Positions 60,399-64,000 of a DNA stretch of 64,000 nucleotides are shown here, in pieces (position 1 is the stretch's first letter; the number at the start of each line of letters is the position of its first letter). Under the pieces are notes generated by a model. The model was not told the DNA's origin. It saw only the letters and a program-made list of their open reading frames with translations, and ran no database searches. Origin of the DNA: Nocardioides abyssi (GTDB lineage Bacteria > Actinomycetota > Actinomycetes > Propionibacteriales > Nocardioidaceae); NCBI RefSeq assembly GCF_030412915.1, contig NZ_JAUHJR010000009.1, positions 62,001 to 126,000 on the forward strand. Reading direction: 5' to 3'. The translations under genes and the position numbers were made by a program.

Positions 60399-60553
60399 CG
60401 GGTGGTGCGGCCGCGGGTGGTGCGGCCGCTCCCGGCTCACGGGGTCTCGTCGACACTCACGGGGTCTCGTCGACGCTCGCCGGGGCTCGCTGCTCGACCA
60501 GCGGGAGCGGGCTGAGTGCGACCAGCGGGCGGGGCTCGCTGGTCAGCGGGTGC
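60399..60553. repeat. Composite repeat patch after the transglutaminase gene
   Basis: The unit CGGGTGGTGCGGCCG is repeated twice in tandem (60399-60428). A 19-mer starting CTCACGGGGTCTCGTCGAC follows at 60436 and 60456 (20-bp period). Degenerate CTCGACCAGCGGG-type palindromic pieces run to 60553. It lies between convergent genes (stops 60367 and 60596). No gene is seen in it. Confidence 0.6.
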
Positions 60554-60595
60554 CGAGGCGGTCCCGGGCGGAACCTCCTCGGCCGACCGGGACGC

Positions 60596-61042
60596 TCAGA
60601 AGCCGCCGTTCTGCTCGCGGCGTCGGCGCCACCGCTCTTCCATCCGCTCCATGAAGGAGCCGGAGGTGCGGCGGGGGCGACGGGTGCGGCTCTTGCGGCC
60701 GCCGTCGATGACGGTGAACCCGCGGGACGGGTGGGCCGCCTGGCGCGGGTCGGCGGGCGCTGCCGCGGCGGCGGCCTGGCCGCGCATCGACGTCAGCGCG
60801 ACGGTGCCCGAGCCGAGCATGACGAGGAAGCCGACGATGCCCACGACCGGGAGCTGGGTGACCGCGCCGGTCATCAGCAGGGCGACACCGGCGACGAAGC
60901 AGGCGCCGGCGGCGATGGCGCGGCGTCGAGCCGTGCGTCGCAGCGACGTCCCGCGCAACGTGGAGGCGAACTTCGGATCCTCCTCGGAGAGCGCGCGCTC
61001 CATCTGCTCGAGCAGTCGCAGCTCCTCTTCGGAGAGTGGCAC
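60596..61042 (-). CDS. DUF3040 membrane protein
   Basis: This 148-residue protein matches the actinobacterial DUF3040 family: the N-terminal PLSEEELRLLEQMERAL motif, then FASTLRG. Two membrane helices follow (about 45-90) before a basic Arg-rich C-terminus. Its function is unknown. GTG 61042 has a good GGAGGA site, and a -10-like TAGACT sits further upstream. Confidence 0.9.
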   Translation of the reverse strand: MPLSEEELRLLEQMERALSEEDPKFASTLRGTSLRRTARRRAIAAGACFVAGVALLMTGAVTQLPVVGIVGFLVMLGSGTVALTSMRGQAAAAAAPADPRQAAHPSRGFTVIDGGRKSRTRRPRRTSGSFMERMEERWRRRREQNGGF

Positions 61043-61095
61043 CGTTCCTCCACTGGTCGTACGGCCGGTACACGCCCCACGTGGGTCGTGCCGCA

Positions 61096-61101
61096 AGTCT
61101 A
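61096..61101 (-). promoter_or_regulatory. Candidate -10 box of the DUF3040 gene
   Basis: TAGACT on the minus strand lies in the 88-nt gap after dinB, with an estimated leader of about 47 nt carrying GGAGGA. Confidence 0.35.
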
Positions 61102-61130
61102 GGCAGGCGTTCTGAAACGCGGTAGCCGCG

Positions 61131-62477
61131 TCAGAGAAATTCGTCACCGGCTCGTCCCACGGCGCCCTCCGGCGTGGTCCCCCGGCCCCGCGGCGCGGCC
61201 GTCGGGGCCGCCGTCGGCGCAGTCCTCGAGGCAGTCGTCGGGGCAGTAGTCGGGGGCAGCCGGAGCAGCGACGCGGGCCCGACCACGCCGGAGCCGAACC
61301 GGCCCGCGGCGCGGTCGACCGCCCGGTCCGCGTCGGACCAGCCGTGCTCACGCTCCCCCAGCACGCGCTGCCGGTGCACCCGGGTGCGTGGCACGAGGCC
61401 CTCGACCCGCACGCCGACGAGGCGGAGCGCGGCGCGCCGGCCCCGGCGACCGCCGGGCGCGGCGGCCACCAGCGCGTCGTGGAGCGCGACGGCCGCGGCG
61501 TACACCTCCTGGGTGACGTCGGTCGGCTCCGGCAGGGTCTGCGACCGGGTCAGCGTCGTGAAGTCGGTGTAGCGGACGGTCAGCGCGACCGTCCTCCCCG
61601 CGACGGACCCTGCGCGCAGGCGCCGGGTCACCTTGGTGGCGAGGCCCAGGATCTCGCGCAGCACCTCCTCCCGGTCGGTCAGGTCGCGGGCGAAGGTGCG
61701 CTGCGAGCCCATTGAGCGGTCGGGCTCCTGCGGTCCGCGGCGTTCGTGCAGCCGGCTGCGGTCACGCCCCCAGGCGAGGACCTGCAGCTGGTGTGCAGCG
61801 CCCGAGCCCACCGCGGCCCGCAGCTCCCCGACGGGTGCGTGCGCCAGCTGCCGGACGGTGCGCAGCCCGGCCCGCCGCAGCTTGGTGGCCGTCGCGTCGC
61901 CGACGCCGTACAGCTCGCCCACGTCGAGGGCGTGCAGGAAGTCGACGACGTCCTCGGGCGGGACGACGAGCACGCCGTCGGGCTTGGCGCGACGGCTGGC
62001 GATCTTGGCCACCGAGACCGTCGGCGCGACCCCCGCCGAGCAGGTGATGCCCTGCTCGGCCAGCACGGTCGCCCGGATCTGCTCGGCGATCGCGAGCGGC
62101 GAGCCGAGCAGCCGGGTCGCGCCGCGGACGTCGAGGAACGCCTCGTCGAGCGACGCCATCTCCACCTGTGGGGTGAAGCCCCGGAAGATCTCGCGGAGCG
62201 CCGTCGAGACCGCCGAGAACGTCGCGTGGTCGCCGGGCACGCACACCAGCTGCGGGCACAGCCGCCGGGCGCGCACCCCGGACATCCCGCCGCGCACGCC
62301 GTGGGCCCGCGCGGCGTAGTTGGCCGACAGCACCACGCCGCGGTGACCGCCGCCGACCGCCGCCGGCACGTGCTGGAGGTCGGGCCGGTCCCGCAGGGCG
62401 ACGGAGGCGAAGAAGGCGTCCATGTCGACGTGCAGGATCGGGCAGTCCCACGACCGGTCGACCCGGCCACCGCTCAC
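61131..62477 (-). CDS. dinB: DNA polymerase IV (Y-family)
   Basis: This 448-residue translesion polymerase has the first catalytic Asp in HVDMDAFFASV and the second motif SLDEAFLDV. ITCSAGVAPTVSVAKIAS lies in the fingers region, a helix-hairpin-helix reads LYGVGDATATKLRRAGL, and the little-finger domain follows. The last 60 residues are a low-complexity Ala/Pro/Thr tail encoded by degenerate repeats. GTG 62477 gives the shortest N-terminus before PILHVDMDAFF; an upstream in-frame start (62501) adds 8 residues. Confidence 0.93.
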   Translation of the reverse strand: MSGGRVDRSWDCPILHVDMDAFFASVALRDRPDLQHVPAAVGGGHRGVVLSANYAARAHGVRGGMSGVRARRLCPQLVCVPGDHATFSAVSTALREIFRGFTPQVEMASLDEAFLDVRGATRLLGSPLAIAEQIRATVLAEQGITCSAGVAPTVSVAKIASRRAKPDGVLVVPPEDVVDFLHALDVGELYGVGDATATKLRRAGLRTVRQLAHAPVGELRAAVGSGAAHQLQVLAWGRDRSRLHERRGPQEPDRSMGSQRTFARDLTDREEVLREILGLATKVTRRLRAGSVAGRTVALTVRYTDFTTLTRSQTLPEPTDVTQEVYAAAVALHDALVAAAPGGRRGRRAALRLVGVRVEGLVPRTRVHRQRVLGEREHGWSDADRAVDRAAGRFGSGVVGPASLLRLPPTTAPTTASRTAPTAAPTAAPRGRGTTPEGAVGRAGDEFL

Positions 62478-62552
62478 GACGCCCCCGCCGGCACCCCGCA
62501 CAGACGCTGCCGCGCCGGCGCGCGGGCTGCGAGGTCAGCGAGGTCAGCGAGG

Positions 62553-63308
62553 TCAGCGGGCGAGCAGGTGCAGCTGGGTCGCGAGCGGGAGGTACTCGGC
62601 GCGGTCCGCGACGGCGTGCTCGAGCTCGACGAGCGCGGCCGCGGCTCCCGGCTCGGCGTCGAGCAGCGAGCCGGGCACGAGGTCGGCGAAGACCCGGACC
62701 GCGTGGACGGCGTCGACCGCGAAGCCGGCGTCGGCCAGCAGCCCCGCGACCTCGTCGCGGGTGAACCGACGACCCGAGCGGCCCGAGGCCGGCGCGGCAC
62801 CCGGCTCGTCCTCGAGCAGGGCGAGCGCCTGGCCGAAGTGGCCGGCCATCGCCCGCGCGACGACCGCCGCGTGCCGCTGGGCGACCAGCAGGCTGAGCGC
62901 GCCGCCCGGCCGCAGCACGGAGCGGAGCGCACCGAGCGCGGCCGCCGGGTCGGCGACGACCTCGAGCACGCCGTGACACAGGACGACGTCGGCGGCGTCG
63001 GCCCCGACGACCTCCGCGAGCCCCGCCAGGTCGCCCTGGTGGGCGGCCACCTCGACCCCGCGCTCGCGGGCACGGCGGTCGAGCGAGGCCAGGGCGTCCG
63101 GGCTCGGGTCGACGACGGTGACCCGGTGCCCGAGCTGGGCGACCCGGACGGCGAAGCCGCCGGTGCCGCCCCCGATGTCGAGGACGTCGAGCGGTCCCCC
63201 GTCGAGCACCGGACCGAGGGCGCCCCAGACGACCGCCATCCGGGCCGCGGCGCGTCGTTCGCTGGGCCGGTCGCTGGGCCGATCGCTGGGCCGCTCGGGA
63301 ACTGGCAT
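62553..63308 (-). CDS. SAM-dependent methyltransferase, class I
   Basis: This 251-residue Rossmann methyltransferase has motif I VLDIGGGTGGFAVRVAQLG, acidic loop VVDPSPDAL, motif II HQGDLAGL and post-II DVVLCHGVLEVV. LRPGGALSLLVAQRH is also present. The substrate is unknown. The N-terminus has a SDRPSDRPSER repeat from a 12-bp DNA repeat (63259-63294). ATG 63308 is leaderless-looking, with TAGGCT 7 nt upstream. The stop falls in a 9-bp triple repeat (62532-62558). Confidence 0.85.
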   Translation of the reverse strand: MPVPERPSDRPSDRPSERRAAARMAVVWGALGPVLDGGPLDVLDIGGGTGGFAVRVAQLGHRVTVVDPSPDALASLDRRARERGVEVAAHQGDLAGLAEVVGADAADVVLCHGVLEVVADPAAALGALRSVLRPGGALSLLVAQRHAAVVARAMAGHFGQALALLEDEPGAAPASGRSGRRFTRDEVAGLLADAGFAVDAVHAVRVFADLVPGSLLDAEPGAAAALVELEHAVADRAEYLPLATQLHLLAR

Positions 63309-63315
63309 GGCGCCC

Positions 63316-63321
63316 AGCCTA
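63316..63321 (-). promoter_or_regulatory. Candidate -10 box of the methyltransferase gene, leaderless
   Basis: TAGGCT on the minus strand, GGGCGCC, then ATG. Spacing is 7 nt. It lies in the short gap after the HEPN gene. Confidence 0.5.
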
Positions 63322-63350
63322 GGGCTCGGCGTCGACCTGGCACGCCCGGC

Positions 63351-63809
63351 TCACCCGACCCGTCGCACGACGTGGACCTGCACCGGCGCGTGCGGCACGA
63401 GGCCGAGCGCGTGCTCGACCACACCGAGGAACCGGTCGGCGTCGCGCACGAGGTCGTCGGCCTCGCGCTCGCTCACCGCTCGCCGCGAACCGGCCTCCGC
63501 CGCCGCCCGCTTGCCGGCCCCGGCGGCGAAGAACCGCGCCCACTCCTCGAGCTCGGGCGCGACCTCCACGAGGAGGACCCAGGCGTTCTTCTGCGGACGC
63601 CGCCGCGCCGGTGCCGGCCGGGCCCGGGCGGCCAGCAGGGCCGCGGCCGCGCGCAGCGCCGCCACGTGGGCGTGGGCGTAGCGCTCGGTCACCTCCGAGG
63701 CGGCGATCGCCTCGCTCAGGGACTCCGCCGCCCGGGAGAGGTAGGCGTGGGTCGTGGCCGGCAGGGCGTAGGGGTTGGGCTGCTCGGGAACGTGCCGCAC
63801 GGCGCTCAC
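63351..63809 (-). CDS. SAV_6107-family HEPN protein
   Basis: This 152-residue helical protein matches the actinobacterial SAV_6107 HEPN family (PATTHAYLSRAAESLSEAIAASEVTERYAHAHVAALRAAAALL and EWARFFAAGA). HEPN domains are often nucleic-acid-binding or RNase parts; this family's function is unknown. GTG 63809 overlaps the upstream gene's stop by 4 nt. The dinB-methyltransferase-HEPN neighbourhood hints at a DNA-repair context, by inference only. Confidence 0.8.
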   Translation of the reverse strand: MSAVRHVPEQPNPYALPATTHAYLSRAAESLSEAIAASEVTERYAHAHVAALRAAAALLAARARPAPARRRPQKNAWVLLVEVAPELEEWARFFAAGAGKRAAAEAGSRRAVSEREADDLVRDADRFLGVVEHALGLVPHAPVQVHVVRRVG

Positions 63810-64000
63810 TCCCCCGCCCCCGCGGCCTGCAGCTGCCAGCGACCGGCGGGCAGGTCGTGGACGAGGTCGAAGACGCCACCGTGGACCGGCACGCCGACCG
63901 CGCTCCCGTCCGTGCTGCTGTCCGTGCTTCCGTCCGTGCTGCTGTCCGTGCCGCTGTGCTGGTCGAAGCGCCCACGCCCGGCGGCGACGCGCCACACCTC
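63806..64000 (-). CDS. DUF6504-like protein, C-terminal part only
   Basis: Only the last 64 residues are in the window. EVWRVAAGRGRF and the terminal GGVFDLVHDLPAGRWQL resemble DUF6504, a family often next to dinB in actinobacteria. Between them is a Ser/Thr/Asp insert repeating STDGSTDS, made by a direct DNA repeat. The start lies beyond 64000. The family assignment is tentative. Confidence 0.5.
   Translation of the reverse strand, partial: EVWRVAAGRGRFDQHSGTDSSTDGSTDSSTDGSAVGVPVHGGVFDLVHDLPAGRWQLQAAGAGE

Overview
The window is about 64 kb of very GC-rich actinobacterial chromosome. It is probably from Nocardioides or a close relative in the Propionibacteriales. This is inferred from codon usage, the actinobacterial his/trp gene order, Wag31/SepF/MraZ in one division cluster, and families such as SAV_6107-like HEPN, DUF3040, HGxxPAAW and DUF2567. 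It is almost all core chromosome. I saw no rRNA or tRNA gene, CRISPR array, phage or insertion sequence.

Layout. Positions 1-7.2 kb hold pyruvate kinase (3' end outside the window) and the glutamate synthase pair gltB-gltD. Positions 7.4-13.5 kb hold a tightly overlapped leftward operon: hisI, a Trp-associated membrane protein, HGxxPAAW, DUF2752, trpC, trpB, trpA, a Sco1-type lipoprotein and lgt. Positions 13.5-22.1 kb hold a cell-surface block: a 1105-residue secreted Ig-repeat protein, a heterodimeric ABC exporter, a TasA-like protein and a MOSC protein. It separates hisI from hisD-C-B-H-A-F (22.1-27.3 kb). No trpF or trpE lies in the window, which fits a dual-role PriA-type hisA but leaves anthranilate synthesis elsewhere.

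Positions 27.4-29.1 kb hold three rightward genes (LON-domain protein, YbaK-type deacylase, small membrane protein). Positions 29.2-36.1 kb hold a DUF2567 membrane protein, dnaE, a GNAT/chorismate-mutase fusion, rluD, lspA and a DksA-like zinc-finger protein. Positions 36.2-55.3 kb hold the complete division and cell-wall cluster, read right to left: mraZ, a small membrane ORF, rsmH, ftsL, ftsI, murE, murF, mraY, murD, ftsW, murG, murC, ftsQ, ftsZ, pgeF, yggS, sepF, yggT, wag31.

Divergent from mraZ, 55.7-60.4 kb hold a MoxR ATPase / DUF58 / transglutaminase operon. Positions 60.6-64 kb hold DUF3040, dinB, a methyltransferase, a HEPN protein and a gene truncated by the window edge.

The most interesting signals are regulatory and structural. 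Six GTGG half-sites at exactly 10-bp steps overlap a good promoter ahead of mraZ and look like a MraZ operator. Further 10-bp-phased GTGG arrays flank a 111-bp inverted-repeat structure between mraZ and rsmH. Several genes have a TAGGNT-type -10 box exactly 6 or 7 nt before the start codon, which indicates leaderless mRNAs. The GNAT/chorismate-mutase fusion and the complementary degenerate ATP site of the ABC pair are the most notable protein-level observations.
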